From Mycobacterium scrofulaceum (GTDB taxonomy: Bacteria > Actinomycetota > Actinomycetes > Mycobacteriales > Mycobacteriaceae), in NCBI RefSeq assembly GCF_002086735.1, contig NZ_MVIJ01000034.1, forward strand, positions 1 to 64,000: a DNA stretch of 64,000 nt. The letters run 5' to 3'. Below are positions 37,245 to 46,756 of the stretch, piece by piece. The notes beneath the pieces were generated by a model. That model was not told where the DNA came from and ran no database searches. It saw nothing but the letters and a program-made list of their open reading frames with translations. A program made the translations under genes and the position numbers. Every line of letters starts with the position of its first letter. Positions within the stretch are counted from its first letter, which is position 1.

Positions 37245-38210
37245 TCAAGTCCTCGCCGCACTGGCGTTCGCGCGATACCACGCCACCGTTGTTCGGATGC
37301 CCTCCCGCAACGGGATTTCAGCCTGCCACCCCGCCGCCCGCAATATCGAAACATCCAACACCTTACGTGGTGTTCCATCCGGTTTCGTTGGGTCCCAGAG
37401 TGTTTCACCCGTGTAGCCCACGGCGGCGGCGACCATATTGGCGATCTCGCTTATCGTGTTGTCAATACCGGTCCCGACGTTGACGGGGGTCGGACTGTCA
37501 AAGTGTTCCAGCAGGTAAAGACACGCGCTGGCCAGATCATCGACATGCAGCAACTCGCGCCGCGGGGTTCCGGTGCCCCAGTTTGCTACCTCCGAGGCGC
37601 CGGTAGCTTTAGCCTCTTCATACCGGCGGATAAGCGCCGGTAGTAGGTGCGAGTCGAACTGGGAAAAGTTGTCGCCTGGCCCGTACAAGTTGGTTGGCAT
37701 TGCAGAGATCCACGGCAGTCCATACTGACGCCTAACCGCCTGAACTTGCAGGATGCCGGCGATTTTGGCGATCGCGTATGCGTCGTTGGTGGGCTCCAAG
37801 AGGCCAGTGAGCAGCGCACTCTCCTTGATGGGCTGCGCGGCATATTTCGGGTAAATACACGAGGACCCGAGAAACAGCAGCCGCGGCACCCGCGCAGCCA
37901 CAGCGGCGTCGAGCAGATTGACCTGGATCTGGAGGTTCTCGGACAGAAAATCGGCCGGGTGTGTGCTATTGGCCATGATGCCGCCAACCTTGGCCGCAGC
38001 ATCGACGATGACGTGTGGGCTTGTCTGCAAAACGAAGTCAAATGTCGCTGCTCGATCCGTCAGGTCGAGCTCATTGTGTGATCGCACAAGAAGATTGGTG
38101 AATCCCGCTGCCTGAAACTTGCGCAGCAGGGCAGCGCCGGCCAGCCCACGGTGCCCGGCGATGTATACCGGTGATGAGCGATCGAGGACGCCGATGGACA
38201 TGTCCATCAC
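37245..38210 (-). CDS. fcl: GDP-L-fucose synthase (GDP-4-keto-6-deoxymannose epimerase/reductase)
   Basis: 321-residue short-chain dehydrogenase of the Fcl/WcaG group: cofactor loop AGHRGLAGAALL, catalytic serine in GSSCIYPK, YAIAK as the YxxxK pair, and PTNLYGPGDNFS. It converts the product of Gmd to GDP-L-fucose (or a related 6-deoxyhexose) using NADPH. It lies 5 bp after gmd on the same strand, a classical two-gene unit. M. tuberculosis has a similar gmdA-epiA pair. Two starts, GTG 38210 and ATG 38207, are adjacent. In M. avium serovar 2 comparable genes feed the fucose of the GPL. Confidence 0.93.
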   Translation of the reverse strand: MMDMSIGVLDRSSPVYIAGHRGLAGAALLRKFQAAGFTNLLVRSHNELDLTDRAATFDFVLQTSPHVIVDAAAKVGGIMANSTHPADFLSENLQIQVNLLDAAVAARVPRLLFLGSSCIYPKYAAQPIKESALLTGLLEPTNDAYAIAKIAGILQVQAVRRQYGLPWISAMPTNLYGPGDNFSQFDSHLLPALIRRYEEAKATGASEVANWGTGTPRRELLHVDDLASACLYLLEHFDSPTPVNVGTGIDNTISEIANMVAAAVGYTGETLWDPTKPDGTPRKVLDVSILRAAGWQAEIPLREGIRTTVAWYRANASAART

Positions 38211-38215
38211 CTAGC

Positions 38216-39238
38216 TCAGCTCCAACCGGGAAGGGCCGGCTTATCGGTCCACGGCTTCCCATCGCATTCCAGCGCAGCAATGTCGGCGTCGACCATAATG
38301 CGAGCCAGTTCGGCGGTGTGTACTGAAGCATTCCATCCGAGCGATTGGGCGGCCTTGCCCCCATCGCCTATCAGCGAATCCACTTCCGTGGGACGCAGAT
38401 AACGCTCGTCAAATTTCACGTGCTTCTGCCAGTCGAGTCCAGCGTGGTCGAACGCGGTCTGGACGAAATCGCGGACGGTGTAACCGCGTCCCGTTGCGAG
38501 GACGAAGTCGTCGGGATCAGGAGCTTGCAACATCCGCCACATCCCTTCGACGTACTCAGGTGCGTAACCCCAGTCACGGACGGCATCGAGATTGCCCATG
38601 TAGAGGTATGACTGCAAGCCGCCTCTGATGCGCGCCACAGCTCGAGTGACCTTTCGGGTCACGAACGTCTCACCGCGCCGCGGCGATTCGTGATTGAACA
38701 AGATGCCGTTCACCGCGAACAGGCCGTACGCCTCTCGATAGTTGCGCGTCGCCCAGTACGAGTAAACCTTTGCCGCGCCGTAGGGTGAGCGCGGATAGAA
38801 CGGTGTCTGCTCGTTCTGAGGCGGCGGAGATGCGCCAAACATCTCCGACGAGGATGCCTGATAAAATCTGCAGTCCGCCCCGGAAAGGCGAACAGCTTCT
38901 AACAGGCGGATCGACCCCATACCAGTGGTGTCCCCAGTGTGAACGGGCTCGTCAAAGCTCACTCGCACATGCGACTGCGCGGCCAGGTTGTACACTTCGT
39001 CGGGTTCGATGGTGCTCAGCAAGGTAACCAGACGGGCACCGTCCGTCAGGTCGCCGAAGTGCAAGAACAGTCGTGCACCAGCTTCGTGCGGGTCAACATA
39101 GAGGTGATCAATCCTCGATGTGTTAAACGTCGAAGCTCGGCGGATGAGTCCATGGACCTCATATCCCTTGTTTAGCAGCAGTTCAGCAAGATATGAGCCG
39201 TCCTGCCCGGTAATGCCGGTTATGAGCGCTCGCTTCAC
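38216..39238 (-). CDS. gmd: GDP-mannose 4,6-dehydratase
   Basis: 340 residues, full-length Gmd: NADP-binding ITGITGQDGSYLAELLL, R-loop IRRASTFNTSRIDHLY, catalytic ASSSEMFG, YGAAK, and FNHESPRRGETFVTRK. It makes GDP-4-keto-6-deoxy-D-mannose from GDP-mannose in the cytosol, the substrate of the adjacent Fcl enzyme. GTG start with AGGAA upstream. It is divergent from the GT4 gene at 39455 across a 216-bp gap that must hold both promoters. Confidence 0.95.
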   Translation of the reverse strand: MKRALITGITGQDGSYLAELLLNKGYEVHGLIRRASTFNTSRIDHLYVDPHEAGARLFLHFGDLTDGARLVTLLSTIEPDEVYNLAAQSHVRVSFDEPVHTGDTTGMGSIRLLEAVRLSGADCRFYQASSSEMFGASPPPQNEQTPFYPRSPYGAAKVYSYWATRNYREAYGLFAVNGILFNHESPRRGETFVTRKVTRAVARIRGGLQSYLYMGNLDAVRDWGYAPEYVEGMWRMLQAPDPDDFVLATGRGYTVRDFVQTAFDHAGLDWQKHVKFDERYLRPTEVDSLIGDGGKAAQSLGWNASVHTAELARIMVDADIAALECDGKPWTDKPALPGWS

Positions 39239-39454
39239 TCGATTCCTACTTCTGTCGGTCCATGATCGTCACCAGATGTCCCCCATCCCATCGTCGGAGC
39301 CGTCCCAGCTCTCATCGTGCTACATCGCTCCGGGTTCGCTGCGACTTATAGTAGAGGTCCGAGGCGGGCCGACGTTGAGCGATGGCTACAAGCCTTCCAC
39401 GGAAGAGATCCGATCGCGGCGGGGCACATCTTATTATAAGGAGGCCGAGCGCGG

Positions 39455-40576
39455 GTGAAAGTCGCATTCGACGACCAGATATTTACCATCCAGCGATATG
39501 GCGGGGTTTCACGCTATTTCTTCGAACTGGCAAGCCGCTTGCCCGCCTATGGAATGTCGCAGGTATCAGTCATCGCCCCATTTCACATCAACAATTACCT
39601 GGCGGCTGACACTGCGCACCGCTTGACGCGCGGCAGGTACGTACCTTACGCACTCGGAGACGCCGTGATTTGTCTTCGTCAATGCGTTCCGGTTCTTCAC
39701 CTCGTAAACCGGTTTGCGGCGCCGCTAGCCTGGCGGGGACCGGTGCCGGACATCGTCCACGAGACCCACTACGCCGCCAGGCCTGGCGGCAAGGGCCGGC
39801 GCCGCGTTGTGACGGTCTTCGACATGACCCATGAGCTGTTCTCCGAAGAAATTCCGTTCGCCCAGCGATGGATCGCCGCCAAGCGCGCCGCCGTCGACCG
39901 CGCCGATCACGTAATTTGCATTTCTGAAAACACGCGCCAAGACCTCGTGCGCCTCCACGGTATTGATCCAGCACGCGTTAGCGTTGTACACCTTGGATAT
40001 TCACTAACCGCGCAGGCCAAAGCGACTCAGGTCGAAGGCGGCGGTAAGCGCACACCTTCACTTTTGCACGTCGGGCATCGTCGAGGATACAAAAACTTCA
40101 CAACGCTGCTGCAGGCCTATGCCAGCTCTCCGACATTGCGAGAATTTGACTTGGTCGCTTTCGGCGGGCACCCGTTGTTGCCCGAAGAGCAGAAAGAGAT
40201 TCGGCGCCTCGGTATCACCGATCGAGTGCGTTTCGAATCCGGGTCCGATCAACAGCTAGCGGCACATTATCACGAGGCAGCCGCGTTCATCTACCCATCG
40301 AAATACGAAGGCTTTGGGCTTCCTCCGCTGGAAGCGATGAGCCACGGCTGCCCCGTGGTGTGCAGCAATGCCGGCGCTATTCCAGAAGTTGTGGGAGACG
40401 CCGGCATCTACTTCGACCCCAACAGTGCCGACGAACTGCGTATAGCTCTCGAACGCGTCGTAACGACCGAGGATCTGCGGGCGGATCTGCGCACGCGTGG
40501 CTACACACGGGTCCGCGCATTTTCCTGGGACAGATGCGCCGCCGAGACCGCACGAGTCTATCGCGAAATCATGTAA
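39455..40576 (+). CDS. GT4-family glycosyltransferase, copy 1
   Basis: 373 residues, GT-B fold. The N-terminus has RYGGVSRYFFELASRLP. The C-terminal donor-binding half carries YPSKYEGFGLPPLEAMSHG, with the EGFG...E motif, and VGDAGIYFDP. GTG start preceded by AAGGAGG ten bases upstream. It is the first of three paralogues in this window (also 41672 and 46753), all starting [MV]KVAFD and closely similar throughout. Copies 2 and 3 follow a gmd-like gene or its relic; this copy does not. Probably a fucosyl- or deoxyhexosyl-transferase of the serovar-specific chain, by context only. Confidence 0.9.
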   Translation: MKVAFDDQIFTIQRYGGVSRYFFELASRLPAYGMSQVSVIAPFHINNYLAADTAHRLTRGRYVPYALGDAVICLRQCVPVLHLVNRFAAPLAWRGPVPDIVHETHYAARPGGKGRRRVVTVFDMTHELFSEEIPFAQRWIAAKRAAVDRADHVICISENTRQDLVRLHGIDPARVSVVHLGYSLTAQAKATQVEGGGKRTPSLLHVGHRRGYKNFTTLLQAYASSPTLREFDLVAFGGHPLLPEEQKEIRRLGITDRVRFESGSDQQLAAHYHEAAAFIYPSKYEGFGLPPLEAMSHGCPVVCSNAGAIPEVVGDAGIYFDPNSADELRIALERVVTTEDLRADLRTRGYTRVRAFSWDRCAAETARVYREIM

Positions 40577-40709
40577 CGGCGGGTGTAGCCGATTCATCGG
40601 GAGGCATGGAAGCCATTTGACTTGCTCATCGCGCGGGGCGTGCCGTACGTTCTGATTGTCCTGCTTCCGTACTTGCTGATGTCGCGGGAGACAGTTCAGG
40701 AGGGTTTGA

Positions 40710-41675
40710 TTGAGAGCGCTCGTCTGTGGCATCTCAGGCCAGGATGGCGCGTACCTCGCGCGCTTGCTACTCGCAAAGGGTTACGAGGTTTTCGGCACAT
40801 CGCGCGACGCGCAGGTCAGTAGCTTTGCCAACCTGGTGCGGCTAGGGATTCGCGACGATGTACACCTGGAATCTATGGCGGCCAATGACTTTCGCAGCGT
40901 GCTCAACGTGCTGCGGAGAACCGATCCTGAGGAAATCTACAACCTGGCCGGACAAAGCTCAGTCGGCCTGTCCTTTGAGCAGCCGGTGGAAACCCTCGAA
41001 AGCATCGCCGTCGGCACTGTTAATTTGCTTGAGGCCATACGTTTTTTGGACAAGCCCATCCGTTTCTACAGCGCCGGCTCTGGTGAATGCTTCGGAGACA
41101 CCCACGGCCAAGCGGCGGACGAGCACACATCGTTTCGCCCCTGCAGCCCCTACGCCGTAGCCAAGAGCACGGCGCACTGGCTGGTCGCGAACTACCGGAC
41201 CGCGTACGGACTCCATGCCAGCACCGGCATATTGTTCAATCACGAATCCCCCTTGCGCCCTGCGCGTTTCGTGACGAAGAAGATCGTAACGGCCGCGGTT
41301 CGCATAGCCGCAGGCGAGCAGACTCGACTGATGCTGGGCAACGTCGATATCAAACGCGACTGGGGATGGGCGCCTGAGTATGTCGACGCGATGTGGCGCA
41401 TGCTGCAGCAGCCCACCGGCTCCGACTTTGTGATCGCCACCGGTGAAAGCAACACCCTCGAGGAGTTCGCGGAAGCCGCTTTTGGACAGCTCGGTCTGGA
41501 CTGGCGCGAACATACCGATCTTTCCGAGGCGCTGCGGCGACCTTCAGATCTGGCTGAAGGGCTCGGCGATGCCTCCAGGGCACGTGACGTCCTCGGCTGG
41601 TCACCTGCATACCGGATGCGCGACGTCGTCAAAGCCATGGTTGAATCCCAGGTCGCCGGGGACACTCCCCTATGA
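40710..41675 (+). CDS. Second GDP-mannose dehydratase-like (SDR) enzyme
   Basis: 321-residue extended short-chain dehydrogenase related to Gmd: cofactor loop CGISGQDGAYLARLLL, SAGSGECFG in place of SSSEMFG, YAVAK catalytic pair, and FNHESPLRPARFVTKK where Gmd has SPRRGETF. The substitutions in the last motif suggest a changed substrate or activity, for example a GDP-4-keto-6-deoxyhexose reductase; I cannot decide. Start is a TTG with a strong AGGAGGG six bases upstream. The stop overlaps the ATG of the next glycosyltransferase (ATGA), so the two form a coupled cassette. Confidence 0.85.
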   Translation: MRALVCGISGQDGAYLARLLLAKGYEVFGTSRDAQVSSFANLVRLGIRDDVHLESMAANDFRSVLNVLRRTDPEEIYNLAGQSSVGLSFEQPVETLESIAVGTVNLLEAIRFLDKPIRFYSAGSGECFGDTHGQAADEHTSFRPCSPYAVAKSTAHWLVANYRTAYGLHASTGILFNHESPLRPARFVTKKIVTAAVRIAAGEQTRLMLGNVDIKRDWGWAPEYVDAMWRMLQQPTGSDFVIATGESNTLEEFAEAAFGQLGLDWREHTDLSEALRRPSDLAEGLGDASRARDVLGWSPAYRMRDVVKAMVESQVAGDTPL

Positions 41676-42793
41676 AAGTCGCATTCGACCACCAGATCTT
41701 TACTTTCCAGCGCTACGGCGGTGCTTCTCGTTATATTGTCGAACTCGCGAACCGCCTGCCCGCCCATGGTGTGTCGGACGTGTCCGTCATCGCCCCACTA
41801 CATATCAACAACTATCTCGCGGCTGACTCCGTCCGGCATTTAACGCGTGGTAGGTATGTGGCCAGCACCGTCGGAGACTCGTGGATTCAGATTCGCCAGT
41901 GCCTTCCGCTCCTCGACGTGATAAATCGGGCTGTAGCGCCGGTAGCATGGCGGGGAGCGAATGCCGATATCGTTCACCAGACCTACTTTTCCGCGACTAA
42001 ACCTGTAGGTAAGGGGCAGCGCCGCGTCGTGACGGTTTATGACATGACCCACGATCTATTTCCTGAGGAGTTTCCCTTCGTCAAGCAAACGATCGCCGCC
42101 AAACGTGCCGCGGTCGCTCGCGCTGACCATATAATTTGCATTTCGGAAAACACACGGCAGGACCTCGTGCGCCTCTACGGCACCGACCCGGCACGCACCA
42201 GCGTCGTCTACCTTGGGCATTCGCTGACGGCGGAGCCGAATGCGGTGCAGGTTCGCAGCGGCGGAAACCCGACCACACTCCTCTACGTTGGGCATCGCAC
42301 GGGATACAAAAATTTCAAGACGCTGCTGCAGGCTTATGGCAGCTCGCCTTTGTTGCGGGAATTCGAGTTAATTGCCTTTGGCGGATTCCCACCCCTGCCC
42401 GAAGAACAGGAAGAAATGAGGCGGTTGGGCATCACGGACCGAGTACATTTCGAATCCGGCTCTGATAGCCAACTCGCAGCACGCTACCGGGCGGCTGCTG
42501 TGTTCGTATACCCATCTAAATACGAGGGTTTCGGGATTCCTCCGCTTGAAGCCATGAGCCACGGTTGTCCGGTCGTGTGCAGCAATGCCGGTTCGATTCC
42601 CGAAGTAGTCGGAGACGCCGGCGTGTATTTCGATCCAAACAGTGCCGAGCAACTGCGCACAGTTCTAGAACGTGTCGCAACGAGCGAGGGGCTGCAGGAT
42701 GCGCTACGCGTACGCGGCTACGCCCGAATTAACGCCTTTTCCTGGGACAGATGCGCAGCTGAGAGCGCAAAGATCTACCGCGAACTCATATGA
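41672..42793 (+). CDS. GT4-family glycosyltransferase, copy 2
   Basis: 373 residues, paralogue of the gene at 39455: MKVAFDHQIFTFQRYGGASRY at the start, ENTRQDLVRLYG in the middle, and YPSKYEGFGIPPLEAMSHG with the EGFG...E donor motif. Translationally coupled to the upstream Gmd-like gene by ATGA overlap. Presumably transfers the sugar made by that enzyme. Acceptor unknown. Confidence 0.9.
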   Translation: MKVAFDHQIFTFQRYGGASRYIVELANRLPAHGVSDVSVIAPLHINNYLAADSVRHLTRGRYVASTVGDSWIQIRQCLPLLDVINRAVAPVAWRGANADIVHQTYFSATKPVGKGQRRVVTVYDMTHDLFPEEFPFVKQTIAAKRAAVARADHIICISENTRQDLVRLYGTDPARTSVVYLGHSLTAEPNAVQVRSGGNPTTLLYVGHRTGYKNFKTLLQAYGSSPLLREFELIAFGGFPPLPEEQEEMRRLGITDRVHFESGSDSQLAARYRAAAVFVYPSKYEGFGIPPLEAMSHGCPVVCSNAGSIPEVVGDAGVYFDPNSAEQLRTVLERVATSEGLQDALRVRGYARINAFSWDRCAAESAKIYRELI

Positions 42794-42964
42794 TCACCGG
42801 AGGTGACCGCGTTGTGCCATTCCTCCGTAGCCCGCGCTGGCCCGGCATCTCCTTGCGCGGCTAACTGGACCCATCGCGCCGGGGTCTCGCATCCATCAAT
42901 CAGCTGATTAACGCGGAACGGGCTGCTTCGTGGTGCCGGCGCCCGGCTGCGGCAACCACAACGG

Positions 42965-43648
42965 GTGGCCAGTTCAGTTACTGTGACCACTATGTTGGTG
43001 ATCCCACGTAATCGGACCGACCTCATCTACACCGTGCTCAACTGGGGCCGCAACAAGAAGTCGTTGGAGCCCACGCGACGCGCTGCCGCGTTTCTCTGGT
43101 TTCGCGGAGAGTACCTCGTCGCTACGCCACCTGCCGTAGCGAAGCGGCGCCACCTGCTGCGTATTTTGAACGCGCGCAAGCACCGGATCTTCGTGGAGGC
43201 TGGCACCTACAAGGGTGAAACAGCCGCGTACTTCATGCGACATGCGGACCAAGTGATTTCTGTCGAACTGCATGACGGGCTCTTTGCCGAAGCGAAGCGG
43301 CGGTTCGCAAAAAATCCGAACGTAACGCTGATCCACGGCGACTCGCTCGTAGAGATCCCGAAGATTGTCGCGAACTGCTCTGGGCCACCTCTAGTGTTCC
43401 TCGACGGACATTTCTCTGGGGCCGGTACCGCGGAGGGCGCGGAGATGGAGCCAGCTGAGTCAACCCTCCGGCGCCTCGCCGACGTAGCACCGGCGGGCAC
43501 CACGGTCGTGATTGACGATCTTCGAATGTTCGGGTCCGGGCTGATGGGGTATCCGCAGCTCGATGCCATCACGGCAGCTGCGCGCGCGGCGTTTCCGGCT
43601 GCACTCATCCGTGCTGGCCTCGATTCGATAGTCGTCGAGATTCCCTAG
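42965..43648 (+). CDS. Putative SAM-dependent methyltransferase
   Basis: 227 residues with a Rossmann-type core: FVEAGTYKGETAAYF fits motif I, followed by VISVELHDG, then VFLDGHFSGAGT and TTVVIDDLRMFG. The family is not one I can name. GTG at 42965 is the longest start; an ATG at 42992 (MLVIPRN) is more likely but has no clear ribosome site. Lies 171 bp after the second GT4 gene. It could methylate a GPL sugar, by position only. Confidence 0.7.
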   Translation: MASSVTVTTMLVIPRNRTDLIYTVLNWGRNKKSLEPTRRAAAFLWFRGEYLVATPPAVAKRRHLLRILNARKHRIFVEAGTYKGETAAYFMRHADQVISVELHDGLFAEAKRRFAKNPNVTLIHGDSLVEIPKIVANCSGPPLVFLDGHFSGAGTAEGAEMEPAESTLRRLADVAPAGTTVVIDDLRMFGSGLMGYPQLDAITAAARAAFPAALIRAGLDSIVVEIP

Positions 43649-43920
43649 GCTGGGCAGGCGCTTACCTTCGAACGGCGAGTATCGAGTCCCCGGACGTTAA
43701 CGCGCCAATTCTCGCCTTAGCCAAAACAATGCGTGTCGTATACAACAGGCATCGCCGACCCAAGCCACGCGGGCAACTCAGCGCAAAGTACAAGATAGTT
43801 TAGGGCGAAAGACTTCTTGCCGGCTCATCTGGGCATCCGCGTTCGCTCCCGAGCCCGCTAAAGAAGCGCTTGACTTGATAGCGCGTGCCGCCCCAAACAC
43901 TTTGGCCCGAAGACCGGCGT

Positions 43921-44814
43921 TTAGAGTTCTTCTTCGGCGCCTGTCCGTGTGTTAATTACCGGCAATCCCCTGAGGGACGCGAGCCTACGTTCACCACGGA
44001 GATACGTCAGCCGCCCCTTGCTATCCATAGACTCCGCATACCTGGAAGTCACGTAGCCCTCCCCCGCCGTCAGAGGTTTGAGGCCGTGATCTACGTCGGA
44101 TCGGATGAAGAATGCGTTATTTCCCGCACTATTGCTCCCGACAAAGTCATATCCCTTTGAATAAGCTAGGTCGCAGAGGGCAGGCAGGGAAGCTCCGTAG
44201 TACAAGTTGCTAATCGGCCCACCCCTGCTAAATTTTGGGTCGTAAGGAATCGTTATCGATCGTTCTGCCCCGAAAACGCTGTTGTACTCGATGATCGCGA
44301 TTGCAGGACGTACCGCCGTGACACCGCGCCAGACCCAATAATCGTTACCGTCGATGTCGATATGGAGAAGTCCGATATCACCTTCAAAACCGTGCGTGAG
44401 CAATAACTCATCGATGTTCTCGGCTGTGATGAACGAGCATACGCTCTGAAGATCATGGCGCCATGAGATCTGGTCGCGCCCGATGGCCTTGATGTATCGA
44501 TCAGAGCTGTCCATCACGAGGCCGCGCCAATTGTTGTTCAACAATAGGAATCTGGTGTTGGACTCCTGGTAGTCTTCGACACCGAACTCTACGAATGACT
44601 CGTCAATGCTGGAAATTCTATGAATGAGCCATTGGATTATGCCGTCGTCGCCAAACTGGCTAAATACCGAGAATTCGACGTCAGCGAAGCCCCTAATCGA
44701 TTCCAGCTGTTGCACCCGCCAAGCTAACCCACGTCCAATAAGAGTGCGCTGCTTGGCCTCTCCTGGCCTTAGAAGTTCTGCCAACAGAGTTAATGGGTTA
44801 AAGTACAGTTGCAC
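43921..44814 (-). CDS. FkbM-like methyltransferase
   Basis: About 297 residues from the preferred GTG at 44814 (preceded by AAGAGG); a GTG at 44853 would add 13. Region SFVEFGVEDYQESNT fits the FkbM-type SAM-binding start, followed by WRGLVMDSS and LHIDIDGNDYWVW. Such enzymes O-methylate sugars. The gene is near 48% GC in places (for example 44221-44280), far below the NRPS genes, and stands alone on the minus strand with about 270 bp and 440 bp of gene-free sequence on its sides, suggesting acquisition by transfer. Confidence 0.72.
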   Translation of the reverse strand: MQLYFNPLTLLAELLRPGEAKQRTLIGRGLAWRVQQLESIRGFADVEFSVFSQFGDDGIIQWLIHRISSIDESFVEFGVEDYQESNTRFLLLNNNWRGLVMDSSDRYIKAIGRDQISWRHDLQSVCSFITAENIDELLLTHGFEGDIGLLHIDIDGNDYWVWRGVTAVRPAIAIIEYNSVFGAERSITIPYDPKFSRGGPISNLYYGASLPALCDLAYSKGYDFVGSNSAGNNAFFIRSDVDHGLKPLTAGEGYVTSRYAESMDSKGRLTYLRGERRLASLRGLPVINTRTGAEEEL

Positions 44815-45257
44815 GCTTATCCTCTTCTCGTCGCCGATGCACACGCGGCGCACAGGCTCAGGGCGGCTACAAGTTGACTGGGTCGAAGCAGTGTCTGACG
44901 CTACTCAGCTACAGTACCGTCGTCCATCATCACTATCGACTACCGGTTGGAATCGCTGACACGGCGTCAGGGTCGGAAACGCTGATACTGACGACTCTGA
45001 ACTTGGCCGTCGCTCGGTCCTGTTGGACGCGGATCATGAGATCCTCAGCCGGTCACATGTCTGCCAATGCCTAAGTCGCTGACAACGCGAAAATGCACAC
45101 GCCTTTTCCGACGCCGAGCATCCGCAGAAGTAGAATTGCTCACAAATACTTTCACGTTCAGGACGCTATATCGCCGCTTATCGTTAAGGTTGTTGAACCA
45201 CCGAACGAACCGTCAGCCCAGCGCGCAGCAACGGTACCCTTGACCGGCATCTCGTCT
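44815..45257. other. Gene-free, lower-GC stretch
   Basis: About 440 bp between the FkbM-like gene and a decayed glycosyltransferase. Short open frames exist on both strands but none shows a family signature. It should hold the promoter of the FkbM-like gene; I see no repeat or insertion-sequence end. Confidence 0.5.
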
Positions 45258-46095
45258 CTATGCCACTTGGCACACCGCCTTTCAACGCTCGGCGCTGCAT
45301 CATCGGCGCCATATGGCAAACCCTGGACGCATGGAGAAAAGAAGTCCTTTATCCTGCGCGATTGTCCACAGTTGGGTTATTCGTGGATTCTCAACGCCGA
45401 GACTTGAAAACCGCGATCAGAATTCCAGTATCTCGACGGTTCGCTGAACACGGACCGCTCGAGATCAAGCCGACGTTGACAGCGACAATGTGCCTTGCTT
45501 TCCGGGCAAGCAACCGACCGGCAGAACGGGGCCGGCTAACGGCCCTTCGTCGGCGTGCTAACGACGGAGTGCCACCCGACGTTGATGACGAGCAGGCATC
45601 ATGGATCGGCAGAATTTGATTTGGGCGTCGGGGCAGCCGACCGGTCGACTCTGGCGCTAAGGTCGAACTGATTCGCGCCGCCTGCGCGCAGTTGGACGAG
45701 CGTGCGTTGGTTTGCTGCGACTCGGCTGATTTCAGCGACGCGCCCAAGCTCAGCCAGATCAAAGTCCATCGCGTGGTGAGAACCACGCGATGGACTTTCC
45801 CGCCTCCCGCGCCGTCGTGCACCACGGCAGCACGGGCACCACCGCGGGAGACCTACGCGCCGGAGTAACCGGGCTCTGCCTTGGGTGGTTGGTTCGTCAG
45901 TCGGTCTTCGAGACCCAAAAACCACTGAAGATGGACACCACCCGGCGCTTATCGAGCGCCGGGTGTGAAACGCTGGCCGCCGATCTGCGAAAAGTTCTCG
46001 ATCACCATTACGCCGCTCGTACCCATGAAATGGCTGGTCGGAGGCCAATCCGGCGAAAGCGTAGCGAGCACCACCGCTCTTGCAGAAGAGGAGGT
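45258..46095 (+). pseudogene. Decayed GT1 (gtf-type) glycosyltransferase
   Basis: Pieces in different frames align in order with the intact gtf at 48032: SQRRDLKTA...RRFAEHGPLEIK with EQRRELGLP...QRIAERGSLEIQ; DDEQASWIG with DEDVASWIA; VELIRAACAQLDERALVC with VEMISSACAALGERALLC; and SRAVVHHGSTGTTAGDLRAG with CRAVVHHGGSGTTAASLRAG. At least two frameshifts are needed and the N-terminal third is missing or unrecognisable. Not functional. Confidence 0.85.
45761..45798. repeat. Perfect 17-bp inverted repeat inside the gtf pseudogene
   Basis: AAAGTCCATCGCGTGGT, a GAGA loop, then its exact reverse complement. It sits where the reading frame of the decayed gtf changes. The intact gtf at 48032 has no such palindrome at the matching place, so it arose in this copy. 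Confidence 0.9.
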
Positions 46096-46129
46096 GGGGG
46101 TGAGCCGCCGTATCTGATTAAGAGAGACA

Positions 46130-46756
46130 GCCGCCGAGGTGGTCGATGATCAGTGACCATGGCGCGAAACGACTTTGCGGCATGCTCGAAATCCTTCGCG
46201 GAACCGACCCCGCAAGGTCTGCAGCCTGGTCTTCACCCCTGCAGTCCCCAATCACGAGCAAGAGAAGTCGCGAATCACCGGGCCGCGTAGTCGCTGAAGG
46301 CAAGCACCGGCATACTGTCAACCGTGAATCTCCGCTGCGCCCTGCGCGCTTTGTGACCAAAAAATTGCGACTGCAGCCGTTCGCGTCGTCGCAGCCGGGC
46401 GGGCCAGGTTGATGTCGGACGACACCCGCATTGCTCGAGACTGGGGGTTGGTGCGTGAGCACATCGACGCGATGTCGCACATCCTGCAACACTCCACCGA
46501 CGCCGATGTTGCGATCGCCACCGGCGAAGGCCACACGCTTGAAGCGTTTGTACAAACCGCTTCCGAGCAAGTGGCAGCTAACTGGCACGAACGTATGGGC
46601 CTCTCCGAAGCGCTGCAATACGCTTCGCACCGGGCTCAGGGAATGGACGATGGTCCGAGAGCGCGTGACATTGTCAGCAGGTTACCGACCTACCGGATGA
46701 CCGATTTCGGCAAAGCCATGGTGGATGCCCAACTGACGGGAGGTAAACGCCTATGA
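46130..46756 (+). pseudogene. Decayed gmd-like gene
   Basis: Aligns with the second Gmd-like gene (40710): LCGMLEILRGTDPARSA with FRSVLNVLRRTDPEEIY, then a jump of roughly 120 codons to NRESPLRPARFVTKK (FNHESPLRPARFVTKK), then in another frame RDWGLVREHIDAMSHIL and ATGEGHTLEAFVQTA. So it lacks the N-terminus, has an internal deletion and a frameshift. Its stop still overlaps the ATG of the following GT4 gene (CTATGA), as in the intact cassette. Confidence 0.87.

Noticed and set aside
45093..45407. A 104-codon frame before the gtf relic
   Set aside because: It overlaps the relic in another frame and shows no signature of its own.
43700..46150. Insertion-sequence remnant as the cause of decay
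   Set aside because: No transposase motif and no terminal inverted repeats were found; the hairpin at 45761 is internal to the gtf relic.
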